The notes below the pieces were generated by a model, which ran no database searches, had not been told where the DNA came from, and saw only the letters and a list, made by a program, of their open reading frames with translations. From Deltaproteobacteria bacterium (GTDB lineage Bacteria; Myxococcota_A; UBA796; GCA-2862545), in the NCBI GenBank assembly GCA_006226595.1, contig SBGP01000095.1, forward strand, positions 62,001 to 126,000: a stretch of 64,000 bases of DNA. Direction: 5' to 3'. The position numbers and the translations under genes were made by a program. Of this stretch, positions 18,471 through 27,606 are shown piece by piece. Position 1 is the stretch's first letter; every line of letters starts with the position of its first letter.

Positions 18471-19277
18471 TCAGTACTCGGAGAGCGCCTCGAGCACGCG
18501 ATCGGCGCCGACCTGCTCACCGAAGTCCATCGCCCGCAGACCCTCGCGGTTGCGCTGGTCCACGTCGGTGAAGTCGGTGAACACGAGGCTCTCGCCGCGC
18601 GGGAAGTACTTGAACCGCGGCCGCACCCGCTTGAACACGCTCACCATCCACGACGGGCAGGTGGCGACCGCATCGTGGATGCCCGGGTCGACGATGTCGT
18701 GCTGCTCGTGCACAAACACCTCGAAGTACAGGTCGCGGCGCTCGGAGAGCGGCATCTTCTCACCGGCCTCCACCGCCTCGTGCACGCGGTTGTACAGCGC
18801 GAGGACCTCGGGCTTGATCACCTCGTTCGCCCGCGGATGACGCCCGTAGAACCGGGTGAAGTAGAAGGTCGAGTAGATCTCGACGAACACGCGGCGGTTG
18901 ATGTCGCGGATCGCGTCGAGCGCATCCATCCACCCCTGAACCCGCCCGTGACGCGAGAAGCGACGCAGCTGGCGGAGCGCGCGATCGATGCGTTGGGTGT
19001 GCGTGACGCCCCACATCGAGCCGTGCGAGGCGATGAGCGGGAACATGAAGTTGCCCTGCGAGTCCTCGTAGATGCTGAAGTACGTCACCGCGCGCTTCTG
19101 GGCGTCCTCCGTGCCACCGGAGAGCTCCTCGGCGGCGGCGAGGATGCGGGCGTGCGCGGCGACGAGCTCCTCGAAGGACACGTCAGTGGGGTGCGCGACC
19201 CCAGCCCAGCGCTGGGCGGCGTCGTCGACGCAGGCACGCACGTCGGCGCGAGTCGGGGCGAAGCGGGTGCGGGCCAT
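18471..19277 (-). CDS. Uncharacterised helical protein
   Basis: A 268-residue, mostly helical protein rich in aromatic residues and Arg, with segments RRVFVEIYSTFYFTRFYG and YFEVFVHEQHDIVDPGIHD. Several His/Glu/Asp clusters are present, but no recognised metal motif can be assigned. No signal peptide is seen. It is divergent from SelO with a 61-base gap and probably co-transcribed with the uncharacterised gene downstream. I do not recognise the family. Confidence 0.6.
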   Translation of the reverse strand: MARTRFAPTRADVRACVDDAAQRWAGVAHPTDVSFEELVAAHARILAAAEELSGGTEDAQKRAVTYFSIYEDSQGNFMFPLIASHGSMWGVTHTQRIDRALRQLRRFSRHGRVQGWMDALDAIRDINRRVFVEIYSTFYFTRFYGRHPRANEVIKPEVLALYNRVHEAVEAGEKMPLSERRDLYFEVFVHEQHDIVDPGIHDAVATCPSWMVSVFKRVRPRFKYFPRGESLVFTDFTDVDQRNREGLRAMDFGEQVGADRVLEALSEY

Positions 19278-19338
19278 GGAACACTCCGGACGAAGCGGGC
19301 CATGTAACGCCTATGGGGGTGGAGAGATACGGGACGGC

Positions 19339-20829
19339 ATGTCCATCGCCTTCGACAATTCCTATGCCCGCGATCTCGACGGGCTGTACGTCGCCTACGA
19401 ACCCCCGGCATTCCCGGATCCAGCGACGGTGATCTACAACCAGGCCCTCGCCGACGAGCTCGGACTCGACGCCGAGGTCGAAGCCCACGCCGCCACCTGG
19501 TTCGGCGGACAGGCCCAGCCCGAGGGCGCGTCCCCGCTGGCCATGGCCTACGCCGGGCACCAGTTCGGCGGCTTCAACCCACAGCTGGGCGACGGGCGCG
19601 CGTACCTGATGGGCGAGGTCGTCGCCCCGGACGGACGCCGCGTGGACCTGCACCTGAAGGGCAGCGGCCGCACCGTGTTCTCCCGCGGGGGCGACGGCAA
19701 GGCGACCCTCGGCCCCGTGCTCCGCGAGTACCTGATGGGCGAGGCCATGCACGCGCTGGGCGTGCCCACGACCCGCGCGCTGGCGGTCGTGCGCACCGGC
19801 GAGCGCGTGCCGCGGCCGACCTCCGTGCGCCTCGCAGCGCGCAAGGGCGAGGCCCTGCCCGACGCGATGCACGGCCACGAGGCGCTCCCCGGCGCCCTGC
19901 TCGTGCGCGTCGCCAGCAGCCACCTGCGCGTCGGCACCTTCGAGTTCTTCGCGGCCCGCCGCGACCACGACAAGCTCCAGCGGCTCGCCGACTACGCCCG
20001 CGCGCGGCACTATCCCGAGGCCGAAGACGCCGCGGAGCTGCTGCGCGCCGTGGTCCACGCCCAGGCGAAGCTCGTCGCGCACTGGATGTCGCTGGGGTTC
20101 GTGCACGGCGTGATGAACACGGACAACTGCACGATCAGCGGCGAGACCATCGACTACGGCCCTTGCGCGTTCATGGACGCCTACGACCCGCAGACCGTGT
20201 TCTCGTCCATCGATCAGCACGGACGCTACGCCTACGGCCGCCAGCCGGGCATCGCCGCGTGGAACCTCGCGCGGCTCGCCGAGGCGCTGCTCCCGCTGCT
20301 CGCCGACGACGAGAGCGCGGCCATCGCCCAGGCCGAGGCGGTGCTCGGCGACTATGGCCCCACCTACAACGCCGCCTTCCTCGGGCACATGCGCGCCAAG
20401 CTCGGTCTCGACGGCGAGGCCGAGGACGATCTCGCGCTGGTCGCCGACTTGCTCGAGCGCATGCTCGCGGAGGGTGCCGACTACACCCGCACGTTCCGCG
20501 CGCTGGCCGATGAGCGACGGGGCAAGCGCCTCGGGCTGCTCTCCCTGTTCTCCGACACCGCGGCCCTCGATGCGTGGCTCACGTGCTGGCACGCCCGCCT
20601 CGGGGACGCCGATGTCGCGGACCGCATGGACGCGGTCAACCCGCTGGTCATCCCGCGCAACCACAAGGTCGAAGAGGCCCTGGACGCCGCGATCACCGGC
20701 GACCTGGACCCCTTTCGCGCGCTGCTCGCCGCGGTCTCGGACCCGTTCACGGCCCGGCCCGGCATCGACGCGTACACGCAACCCGCGCCCGAGAGCTTCG
20801 GGCGCATGGTCACGTTCTGCGGAACCTGA
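19339..20829 (+). CDS. selO: Protein adenylyltransferase SelO (YdiU family)
   Basis: A 496-residue SelO/YdiU pseudokinase-fold enzyme, the usual bacterial length. Diagnostic segments include AMAYAGHQFGGFNPQLGDG, LKGSGRTVFSRGGDGKAT, GPVLREYLMGEAMHALGVPT, the catalytic-loop-like GFVHGVMNTDN, and YGPCAFMDAY. Family members transfer AMP from ATP to protein hydroxyls and influence the oxidative-stress response. The C-terminus ends in FCGT; it has an ordinary Cys at the position near the end where vertebrate SelO has selenocysteine. The gene stands alone on the plus strand. Confidence 0.95.
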   Translation: MSIAFDNSYARDLDGLYVAYEPPAFPDPATVIYNQALADELGLDAEVEAHAATWFGGQAQPEGASPLAMAYAGHQFGGFNPQLGDGRAYLMGEVVAPDGRRVDLHLKGSGRTVFSRGGDGKATLGPVLREYLMGEAMHALGVPTTRALAVVRTGERVPRPTSVRLAARKGEALPDAMHGHEALPGALLVRVASSHLRVGTFEFFAARRDHDKLQRLADYARARHYPEAEDAAELLRAVVHAQAKLVAHWMSLGFVHGVMNTDNCTISGETIDYGPCAFMDAYDPQTVFSSIDQHGRYAYGRQPGIAAWNLARLAEALLPLLADDESAAIAQAEAVLGDYGPTYNAAFLGHMRAKLGLDGEAEDDLALVADLLERMLAEGADYTRTFRALADERRGKRLGLLSLFSDTAALDAWLTCWHARLGDADVADRMDAVNPLVIPRNHKVEEALDAAITGDLDPFRALLAAVSDPFTARPGIDAYTQPAPESFGRMVTFCGT

Positions 20830-21543
20830 CTACTCGGGCATCGGGCGGGTGACGCCCCGCTCCCAGCTGCCGTACATCGGGTTGGGCAGCAGGAAGTAGG
20901 TCGTGCCCCACTGAGCACCGCGGTCCACGCCCTCTTCTTCGCCGGCCTCCGGGAAGTCGGTGATCGTGTCGCCGACGTAGGCGAGCACGCGAGCGGGCTT
21001 GCCCTCCCAGGAGCACGCACCCTCGCCGGTGCGCAGCTCGGTACGACGCTTGACCTTGTCGTAGGCCTCGTCGTCGGTCTTGAGGCACAGGATGTCGTCC
21101 TTGCCCCAGAGTCCGAAGGCATCGAGGTTCGCGCGAGTCGCCTCGCGAACCACCTCGTGGCGGTTGGTGACGAAGGCCACCTTGCCGCCCGCCTCGTGCA
21201 CCGCGGCGATGAACGCGTCGGCGCCCGGGACCACGGCGGCCTCGCGGCGCTCGCACCACGCGTTCCAGCTCGCGGGCTCGAAGGAGGCGTCGTAGGCGCC
21301 CATCTGCAGCTGGTAGACGCTGTTGTCGAGGATCGTCTCGTCGACGTCGACCACGACCACCCAGTGGTCCTTCTTCTTGAGCTTCTCGGCCTCGGTCGTC
21401 GCGAGCACCTCGCGGGTCGCCCCCGCGTACACCTGGTTCGTGAGCGTGTGGTACTCGATGCTGTCACGCACCCAGCGGGTCGACTTGTCGCCGGCATGAG
21501 CCGTGAGCGGGAGCAGGATCAGCAGCGCAGCTGCAGCCTTCAT
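20830..21543 (-). CDS. Exported HAD-superfamily acid phosphatase
   Basis: A 237-residue protein with a signal peptide (KAAAALLILLPLTAHAG). HAD motif I is D66-V-D68-E-T70-ILDNS, motif II VTNR, and motif IV GDTITDFPEAG. This matches the class B/C acid phosphatase or lipoprotein e(P4)-like 5'-nucleotidase group, which dephosphorylates nucleotides and other phosphomonoesters outside the cytoplasm. No lipobox is visible, so it is probably soluble periplasmic. It converges with selO (stop codons abut) and stands alone. Confidence 0.85.
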   Translation of the reverse strand: MKAAAALLILLPLTAHAGDKSTRWVRDSIEYHTLTNQVYAGATREVLATTEAEKLKKKDHWVVVVDVDETILDNSVYQLQMGAYDASFEPASWNAWCERREAAVVPGADAFIAAVHEAGGKVAFVTNRHEVVREATRANLDAFGLWGKDDILCLKTDDEAYDKVKRRTELRTGEGACSWEGKPARVLAYVGDTITDFPEAGEEEGVDRGAQWGTTYFLLPNPMYGSWERGVTRPMPE

Positions 21544-21600
21544 GCAGTCCTCCAGAGCCCGGCAACATACCGCGGTGTGGCTCGGAGGTCACACGTGAGA

Positions 21601-21653
21601 GGACCCGACCCCGCATCCTTTGGAACAGGCCTCCAAGGAGCGGGACCGGGTCC
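21601..21653. repeat. 53-base imperfect GC-rich hairpin
   Basis: GGACCCG at one end pairs with CGGGTCC at the other, and inside it CCCGC/GCGGG and CCTT/AAGG continue the stem with small bulges. It lies between two minus-strand genes, after the redoxin-fold stop. It has no T-run, so it may be a REP-like repeat or a structured intergenic RNA rather than a simple terminator. Confidence 0.5.
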
Positions 21654-21676
21654 CAACAACGAAGGTCTGGGGGACC

Positions 21677-22123
21677 TTACTCGCGCGCGGTGCGGACCTC
21701 GGTGGCCGCCGGGACGAGCCGCAGGGGCTCGAGGTCGCTGCCTCGCCAGGTGACGCGGTGCACCGCAATGTTCTCGATGAGCACGGCCTCGCCGCTGCTC
21801 GCCTTCCAGGTGCTCGCCAGCTCGCCGGTCGGGTCGACCGCGGTACGCACCGTCACGCCGTGGCGAGCCAGCCACGGGCGGATCTGCGCCTTGCGGTTCG
21901 GGCTGTCCGTGTTCACCGCGACGACGTCACGGCCGGCGGCCTCGAGCTCGGCCAGCTGGGTGAGCTGCTCGGTCGCGCCCGCATCGTCCATCGACCAGAA
22001 CAACATCACCGTGCCCTGGTCGTGCACCTCGACCTGGGCTCCGCGGGAGTCGCGAAGCGACAGCTCCTCCGCACCGGCGGTGGACGCGACGAACAGCGTG
22101 ATGGCGACGAGCATGCGAACCAA
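21677..22123 (-). CDS. Exported redoxin/TlpA-fold protein lacking the CxxC active site
   Basis: About 148 residues with a signal peptide (MLVAITLFVASTAGA). The sequence after it follows the thioredoxin/TlpA pattern: a domain with VMLFWSMDDAGATEQLTQL where WCxxC would be, DVVAVNTDSP, and TAVDPTGELASTW before the conserved end. Both active-site Cys are absent (SMDDAG), so it cannot do dithiol exchange in the usual way. I chose the TTG at 22123 because an AAGGAGG lies five bases upstream; the ATG at 22114 is the alternative and would leave a very short n-region. It might be a periplasmic binding or chaperone-like relative. Confidence 0.65.
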   Translation of the reverse strand: MVRMLVAITLFVASTAGAEELSLRDSRGAQVEVHDQGTVMLFWSMDDAGATEQLTQLAELEAAGRDVVAVNTDSPNRKAQIRPWLARHGVTVRTAVDPTGELASTWKASSGEAVLIENIAVHRVTWRGSDLEPLRLVPAATEVRTARE

Positions 22124-22211
22124 AGCAGCCTCCTTGCACCCGTACAAGAACCCACCCGGTTGGTGTGTGGCCATCACGGCGCATCACACGCCCTCACGCT
22201 ATACCGGGGCC

Positions 22212-23282
22212 GTGACTGCTCCCGACCCGCGCACCGCCCCCATCTTCGTCGTCGGCACTGGCCGCTCGGGGACCACGCTGCTGCGGATGATGATCTCGGC
22301 CCACCCGCGCGTGTACCTGACGCACGAGGCGAGCTTCTACATCTTCGAGCAGGGCTTCGCGTGGAAGCAGGGCGCCGAGCGGCTGATCGAGCACTACGTG
22401 CGCTCGTTCTCGTTCCGGTGGCTGTTCCTGGGTCCCGAGCTGCTCGACGAGGTCCCTCCCCTCACGCGCGACAACGTGGGCGAGCTGTACACCGCAGTGA
22501 TGCGCGCCAAGGCCGCTCAGTACGGCAAGCCGCGCTGGGGCGACAAGACACCGTCACACACCGCGAACCTCGACCGCATCTTCGAGGACTTCCCTGATGC
22601 CCGCGTGATTCGCATCGTGCGCGACCCGCGCGACGTGGTCGCCTCGCTGGCCCGCATGCCCTGGGCCACGGACAGCATCAACGGCGGCACCACCCTGTGT
22701 CGCATGGAGCACCGCCAGAGCCTCGACTACACCGATCGCATCCACAAGGTGCGCCTCGAGGACCTGATCGCCGATCCGCGCGCGGTGATGGAGGGCGTGC
22801 TCGCGTTCGTCGGCGAGGCGTGGAGCGAGCAGGTGCTCGACCATCCGACCCACGGGCCTCCGGCGAGTGACGTGCCGCCGGTGCCGTGGTTCGAGTCGGC
22901 GACCAGGGCACCGAAGAAGGGCCCCGTCGAGCCCCGCTGGAAGAAGGCCTACACGCCCGCCCAGATCCGCCTCATCGAGGAGCAGACCGCCGAGTGCCTC
23001 GACGCCGACGGCTACCCACGGGCCGAGCTCGCCGAGGAACCCGGTCGCGCCGCGGTGTGGATGGCATGGCTGCGCGATCTGCCCGGCTACTGGCGCTTTC
23101 TGTGGGTGTTCCTGCGCCTGGCATGGGCCAGCAAGGACACCACCCGCTCGGACGAGGCCAACCGTCCCCTGCTCCGGCAGCTCAATCCCCAGGCGTGGGC
23201 GAACTACCCGGGCTTCGAGATGCCGGACAACCCGCCGCTCGGCGAGGGCTGGGACGAGGCGCTGGAAGCGCGGCGTCGCTGA
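22212..23282 (+). CDS. PAPS-dependent sulfotransferase family protein
   Basis: A 356-residue sulfotransferase. The 5'-phosphosulfate loop is FVVGTGRSGTTLLRMM near residue 15, and the 3'-phosphate motif is RIVRDPRDVVASLAR near residue 140. WGDKTPSHTANL and HKVRLEDLIADPRAVM are also typical of the Sulfotransfer_1/3 group. The C-terminal third is longer than usual and contains an aromatic amphipathic region (WMAWLRDLPGYWRFLWVFLR) that might contact a membrane. It probably sulfates a carbohydrate or lipid acceptor. A GTG start is used. The neighbourhood includes a sulfatase, and the ATP sulfurylase genes lie elsewhere in the window. Confidence 0.85.
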   Translation: MTAPDPRTAPIFVVGTGRSGTTLLRMMISAHPRVYLTHEASFYIFEQGFAWKQGAERLIEHYVRSFSFRWLFLGPELLDEVPPLTRDNVGELYTAVMRAKAAQYGKPRWGDKTPSHTANLDRIFEDFPDARVIRIVRDPRDVVASLARMPWATDSINGGTTLCRMEHRQSLDYTDRIHKVRLEDLIADPRAVMEGVLAFVGEAWSEQVLDHPTHGPPASDVPPVPWFESATRAPKKGPVEPRWKKAYTPAQIRLIEEQTAECLDADGYPRAELAEEPGRAAVWMAWLRDLPGYWRFLWVFLRLAWASKDTTRSDEANRPLLRQLNPQAWANYPGFEMPDNPPLGEGWDEALEARRR

Positions 23283-23327
23283 GCTCAGCGGGCGTCGAGG
23301 AAGGCCGCATCGCGTCGCAGACGCTCT

Positions 23328-23341
23328 GGTCCGCGCGGACC
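23328..23341. other. 14-bp palindrome between convergent genes
   Basis: GGTCCGCGCGGACC is a perfect palindrome midway between the sulfotransferase stop and the stop of the next minus-strand gene. It may help termination in both directions; no T-run is present. Confidence 0.3.
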
Positions 23342-23352
23342 CGAGCGAGTCG

Positions 23353-23721
23353 CTACTCGACGCCGATGGCGCGGAAGGCCTCGACTGCCCACTCGCGGTC
23401 GTCCTCGCTCTCCCAGTAGAAGCCGACGGCGAGCAGCGAGCCGGCCACCGCGACGAAGCCCTGCAGCGCGAAGCGGCTCTCGTCGCCGCCGTCGCGCTCG
23501 ACGATCACCGCCTCACGGCGAATCGCGCCACCGCTGCGGGGCAGGTGCTCGAGCACGCCTTCGGTCTCGAGGCCCATCTTGTCGATCGCCTCGTCCGCGG
23601 GCAGCTGCGTCTCGAACGGCGCGAGGATCACGGCCTGATCGTCGCGAACAAACCCGGTCTGTCCGTCGAGCTCGGTCTCGGTGAAGGTGTCGTCCAGGGA
23701 GAGGGTCCAGTGCGCGCCCAT
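23353..23721 (-). CDS. Small uncharacterised protein, DcrB/PsbP-like
   Basis: A 122-residue protein without signal peptide, with an alternating strand pattern: ...DETFTETELDGQTGF-like start, DQAVILAPFETQLP, and ending in FYWESEDDREWAVEAFRAIGVE. The last part resembles the C-terminal helix of DcrB/DUF1795 or PsbP-type domains, but the similarity is by eye only. Its 5' end lies 35 bases from the sulfatase stop, so the two may share a transcript. Function unknown. Confidence 0.6.
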   Translation of the reverse strand: MGAHWTLSLDDTFTETELDGQTGFVRDDQAVILAPFETQLPADEAIDKMGLETEGVLEHLPRSGGAIRREAVIVERDGGDESRFALQGFVAVAGSLLAVGFYWESEDDREWAVEAFRAIGVE

Positions 23722-23756
23722 GCGGCCTCCAGTCGCGACGACTATCCGCCAGACCC

Positions 23757-25157
23757 CTACCAGTCGAAGGAGAGGTCGGCCGCGAGGCGATCCATCTCGG
23801 CGAGCAGCGCGTCGAAGGCCGCGCGATCCTCCGCGCTCGCCGTGTCCAGCGAGATCGGGTTGCCCTCGTCGATCGCGCCGTCCTCGAGCCGGTAGTAGTA
23901 CTCGTTGAACACCTTGCCGCCGTTGGCCTCCTCGCGACGCAGCTTGTGGGTCGCGGTGCGCACCGTGCGGCGCCGGTACTCATAGGGTCCGGGACCGTTC
24001 GGGTAGAAGGCCTCGGTGAACAGGAACTCGCGCTCGCTCGGCGTCGCCGGGTCCTCGAGGTACGGCAGCAGGCTGAAGCCATCGAGCTCGACGGCCTCGC
24101 CGCGACGCGCACCGTCGGTATAGGTCAGGGTCTCGACATCGACGTTCGCGATGTCGGCGAGGGTCGGGAACAGGTCGGTGAAGTTCACCAGGGCCGAGGA
24201 CACGCTGCCCGGCTCGGTCACGTGCGGACCGGTGACGATCATCGGCACCCGCACGCCCCCTTCGTAGGTCGTCGCCTTGTGCCGCGCCGAGTCGTAGGGC
24301 GCGCGAATCGCGTGGTCCGGCGTGCCGTTGTCCGCGAGGTACACGATGGTCAGCTCCTCGCGCATCTCGGGGTCGATGCCATCGAGCAACCGGCCGAGCT
24401 CCATGTCCCACGCGAGGGTGTCGGCGTCGTAGAGGTCGTACTCGGACGAGTCCTCGGTGACCCCCATCGGGTTGAGGTCGTCGGGCGGCACGTGCAGCGG
24501 CGTGTGGGCGGCGTTGTAGGCGACCCACAGGAACCACGGCTCGGGCAGCTCTTCGATCATCGTCAGCGCTTCGTTCGTCGTGTCCGTCGTCATGTAGGTC
24601 TCGGACCACGACAGGTTGCCGTCGACGTTCTTCTGCCAGTTCGTGTAGCTGCGCGGGCGGTTCTCGTCGTTGGTGGCGTCGAGCGGGTTCGCGAGTCCAC
24701 CCCGGTGGTGGGCGAAGCCCTGCTGCAGCGGATGGCGCTGGGGATTGGCACGGGAGAAGCGCACCATGTGCCACTTGCCAACGGCCGCGGAGGTGTAGGA
24801 GCCCTCGGCGTGCTGGTCGAGCATCTCGGGAATGGTGAGCTCGTCGAGGTTGAGGTCGTACTCCTCGGTCCGGGGGAAGATCCACCGGCCGACCCCGTGC
24901 CGCGTGGCGTAGCGCCCGGTCATCAGCGTCGAGCGCGAGGGCGAACAGGTCGGGTTCGAGTACACGTTGGTGAAGCGAACACCCTCGGCGGCCAGAGCGT
25001 CGAGGTTCGGGGTGAAGGTGTCGGCGCCTTCCACGGCGTACACACCCGTCCGGTCCTCCCCGATGTCATCGCTGATGATGACCAACACATTCTCACCAGG
25101 CACGTGGGGCTTGGTGCACCCCAGCGCCACCAGCGCGATCACGGCGAGCCCTCGCAT
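23757..25157 (-). CDS. Arylsulfatase-family lipoprotein
   Basis: A 466-residue sulfatase with a lipoprotein signal (MRGLAVIALVALGC). The catalytic formylglycine signature is C71-S-P-S-R75 within NPTCSPSRSTLMTGR, and D30-D31 at the N-terminus are expected calcium ligands. GKWHMV and YLADNGTPDHAI match later sulfatase motifs. It needs conversion of Cys71 by a formylglycine-generating enzyme. Lipid anchoring places it facing the periplasm or outside. With the heparinase-like/GH105-like lipoproteins about 9 kb away it could act on sulfated polysaccharides; this is inference. The start MRGLAV was preferred over an upstream ATG because it begins at the signal peptide. Confidence 0.9.
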   Translation of the reverse strand: MRGLAVIALVALGCTKPHVPGENVLVIISDDIGEDRTGVYAVEGADTFTPNLDALAAEGVRFTNVYSNPTCSPSRSTLMTGRYATRHGVGRWIFPRTEEYDLNLDELTIPEMLDQHAEGSYTSAAVGKWHMVRFSRANPQRHPLQQGFAHHRGGLANPLDATNDENRPRSYTNWQKNVDGNLSWSETYMTTDTTNEALTMIEELPEPWFLWVAYNAAHTPLHVPPDDLNPMGVTEDSSEYDLYDADTLAWDMELGRLLDGIDPEMREELTIVYLADNGTPDHAIRAPYDSARHKATTYEGGVRVPMIVTGPHVTEPGSVSSALVNFTDLFPTLADIANVDVETLTYTDGARRGEAVELDGFSLLPYLEDPATPSEREFLFTEAFYPNGPGPYEYRRRTVRTATHKLRREEANGGKVFNEYYYRLEDGAIDEGNPISLDTASAEDRAAFDALLAEMDRLAADLSFDW

Positions 25158-25385
25158 GTCACCCCCAGCGTGCGCGAGCATAGCCGCTGTTCGAGCTCCT
25201 TGCCCCTCGGTTCGGGTCGGTTACACCGGGCGCCTCTCGGTCGAGAAGCTGCGCTCGGTCGGAGTCATTCGTCGGGACCCCCATCCCGACGACAGCGCTC
25301 GGCCGAGCGTTGGCCACCCGTCCGTCCCGTGGTTTCGCTGTCAATCGCCGACAGAGAGCCCAAAGCTCCGGTATCCTCCTCACAC

Positions 25386-27119
25386 ATGCTCTCCAACGGC
25401 GCCCTGATCGACCGCTATACCGTCGACTCCGTGATCGGAACCGGCGGAACCGCGGTGGTGTACCGGGTGAAGCACTCGAAGCTGGGTACCGCCCACGCGC
25501 TCAAGGTGCTCTCGGTCACCAGCCGCTCCATCCGCGAGCGCATGCTCCGCGAGGGGCGGGTCCAGGCGACCCTGGACCACCTGAACATCGTCACCGTCAC
25601 CGACGTGCTCGAGGTGGATGGCCAGCCGGGCCTGCTCATGGAGTACATCGAGGGTCCCTCACTCGAGAAGGCCCTCGAGGACTACCGCCTCGACCTTCCG
25701 ACCGCCGAGATCCTGTTTCTCGGCATCCTCGCGGGCGTGCGGGTCGCGCACGAGCACGGGCTGGTCCACCGCGACCTCAAGCCCGCGAACGTACTGCTCG
25801 CCGAGAGCCCGCAAGGCTTCGTACCGAAGGTGACCGACTTCGGCCTCGCCAAGGTCATCGCCGACGAGGCAGCCGCTGGCGCCGGGCAGACCCGCCAGGG
25901 TGTGGCGATGGGCACGCCGGCGTACATGGCGCCGGAACAGATCCGCGACGCTCGCAGCGTCGACGTGCGCGCCGACATCTGGTCGCTCGGCTGCATCCTC
26001 TACGAACTGTGCACCGGGGTGCGCACCTTCCCCGGCGACGACACGCTGGCCATCTACAATGCGGTGGTCGGCGGCGACATCGTGCCGCCGCGCGAGTACA
26101 ACCGCAGCCTCGACGACCGCTACGAGATGGCGATCCGCGGCTGCCTGGCCATCGACCGCAACGAGCGCATCCCCGACTGCGACACGCTGTTCGCCGTGCT
26201 CAAGGGAGAGCAGACCTGGGACGCCCCGGAGCTCCAGGGCACGGTGAGCGAGCCCACCGTCGAGATGACCGGGGTGCACGACGCCCCCAACCTGCCCATC
26301 GCCGCACGCGGGCCCCAGGGTGAGACGCCCGTCGCCCCGCCGCCCCGGGCACGCGGTCCTCGCGGAAGCCGCCCGACCTCGGGAGGCGCCATCGCCGCCG
26401 CCCAGACCGTGGTCAACGACGGCGGTGACCCGCTGTTCGGGCCCCTCCCTGGCGAGAGTCGCTCCGGCGAGGCCCCGCGGGTCCACAACCCCGCCCTCGG
26501 CACCCTCACCGACGACGAAAGCGAAGAGATCATCACCCGCCCGCGACGCGGCCCCGTGTTCTACGCGGCGTGGGGCGCGGCCCTGCTCTTCCTGCTGTTC
26601 TGGGTGGGCGTGGGCGGCGTGTTCTACTTCGTCATCGGACCCGCCGCGCGCCAGACCGCCGAGTACGAGTCCGCCGCCGACCTCACCGCCGATGTCGTTC
26701 GCCCGGTCCCTTCGCCGGCCGAGGCCCCCGAGCCCGAGCCCGTCGAAGAGCCCGAGCCCATCGCCGAGATGGACGAGCCGGAGCCCGAGCCGGTCGCCGT
26801 GCAGCCGCGTCCGCGACCGACGCCTCGCCCGCGCGCCGTGCCGAGCCCCGTGTCGCCGGCACCCGCACCCGCGCCGGCGGGCCCGACGCCCGTGACCTAC
26901 AAGCTGTTCAGCGTGCCGACCACGGCGTTCATCACCCTCGACGGCAAGCCGAACCGGCGCACGCCGCTGAAGGGCGAGGTGATGCCGGGTCTGCACCAGG
27001 TGCGGCTCGAGGTGGACGGCAAGGTCGAGGACTTCTCGATCAACGTCACCGACGGCGGCGAGAACAAGTGGTGCTTCGTCTTCGAGACCGGTCAGCTGCA
27101 CACCGGCAACTGTCCCTGA
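25386..27119 (+). CDS. Membrane-anchored Ser/Thr protein kinase with PEGA-like tail
   Basis: A 577-residue Hanks-type kinase. Residues 11-275 form the kinase domain: glycine loop IGTGGTAVVY, K40 (HALK), catalytic HRD with D130 (HRDLKPAN), D151-FG, and MAPE after GTPAY. An Ala/Pro-rich, charged linker follows, then one transmembrane helix (about residues 388-412). Outside the membrane there is a Pro/Glu-rich stalk and a C-terminal PEGA-like beta domain (LDGKPNRRTPLKGEVMPG, about 505-577). Such kinases pass external or periplasmic signals to cytoplasmic targets and are abundant in Myxococcota. The stop overlaps the GFA-like gene by one base. Confidence 0.92.
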   Translation: MLSNGALIDRYTVDSVIGTGGTAVVYRVKHSKLGTAHALKVLSVTSRSIRERMLREGRVQATLDHLNIVTVTDVLEVDGQPGLLMEYIEGPSLEKALEDYRLDLPTAEILFLGILAGVRVAHEHGLVHRDLKPANVLLAESPQGFVPKVTDFGLAKVIADEAAAGAGQTRQGVAMGTPAYMAPEQIRDARSVDVRADIWSLGCILYELCTGVRTFPGDDTLAIYNAVVGGDIVPPREYNRSLDDRYEMAIRGCLAIDRNERIPDCDTLFAVLKGEQTWDAPELQGTVSEPTVEMTGVHDAPNLPIAARGPQGETPVAPPPRARGPRGSRPTSGGAIAAAQTVVNDGGDPLFGPLPGESRSGEAPRVHNPALGTLTDDESEEIITRPRRGPVFYAAWGAALLFLLFWVGVGGVFYFVIGPAARQTAEYESAADLTADVVRPVPSPAEAPEPEPVEEPEPIAEMDEPEPEPVAVQPRPRPTPRPRAVPSPVSPAPAPAPAGPTPVTYKLFSVPTTAFITLDGKPNRRTPLKGEVMPGLHQVRLEVDGKVEDFSINVTDGGENKWCFVFETGQLHTGNCP

Positions 27120-27535
27120 TGCGCGCCTCGTGTGGGTGCGGCCAGCTGCACGTCGACTTCGCGGTGCCCCCTGCGCTCCAGTTCGTGTGCCACTGCGCCG
27201 ACTGCCGGGCGGTGACCGGCGAGCCGATGACCGGCGCGGTGTTCTTCCCGCGCGCCGCGTCGACCGTGCACGGCGAGGGCCGCGACACCACCATGGTCGC
27301 CGCCTCCGGGCAGCCCAAGCGCTACGTCGCGTGCACCGCGTGCGGAGACATGGTGTTCGGCGAGGTCAACGTGCTCGGCGGCATGTGCGCGGTGCGTCCC
27401 GAGACCCTCGGCGAGGCGTTCACCTTCGCGCCGATGTGCCACGTGTGGACCAGCGAGAAGGCCGACGGCGTCGAGCTGTCCTCGGACCTACCCCAGTTTC
27501 CGCGGGCCCCGACCCGGCTGCCGTCGCGTCGCTGA
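27119..27535 (+). CDS. GFA/CENP-V-fold zinc protein
   Basis: A 138-residue protein with the zinc-ligand pattern of the GFA (glutathione-dependent formaldehyde-activating-like) family: C5-G-C7 near the start, C24-H-C26-A-D-C29 and C72-T-A-C75. The conserved FFP follows the first Cys cluster. Most members have unknown substrates; some act on small aldehyde or thiol adducts. The ATG shares a base with the kinase stop (TGATG), so it is translated with the kinase, although a functional link is not obvious. Confidence 0.82.
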   Translation: MRASCGCGQLHVDFAVPPALQFVCHCADCRAVTGEPMTGAVFFPRAASTVHGEGRDTTMVAASGQPKRYVACTACGDMVFGEVNVLGGMCAVRPETLGEAFTFAPMCHVWTSEKADGVELSSDLPQFPRAPTRLPSRR

Positions 27536-27606
27536 GCCGAGCCCGGCCCCCGCCCCCATGCACCGCGCGCCCAGCGCGATATGCCGAGTGCCTGGAGGTC
27601 GTCTCT

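Noticed and set aside
20800-20829. Possible selenocysteine use in SelO because selD is present in the window
   Set aside because: The C-terminus has an ordinary Cys codon and a normal stop; no in-frame TGA within conserved sequence was seen here or in the nitroreductase, GFA-like or redoxin genes.
23946-25385. Long open plus-strand frame running into the Ser/Thr kinase start
   Set aside because: It is the antisense of the arylsulfatase gene; kinase similarity begins only at the ATG at 25386.
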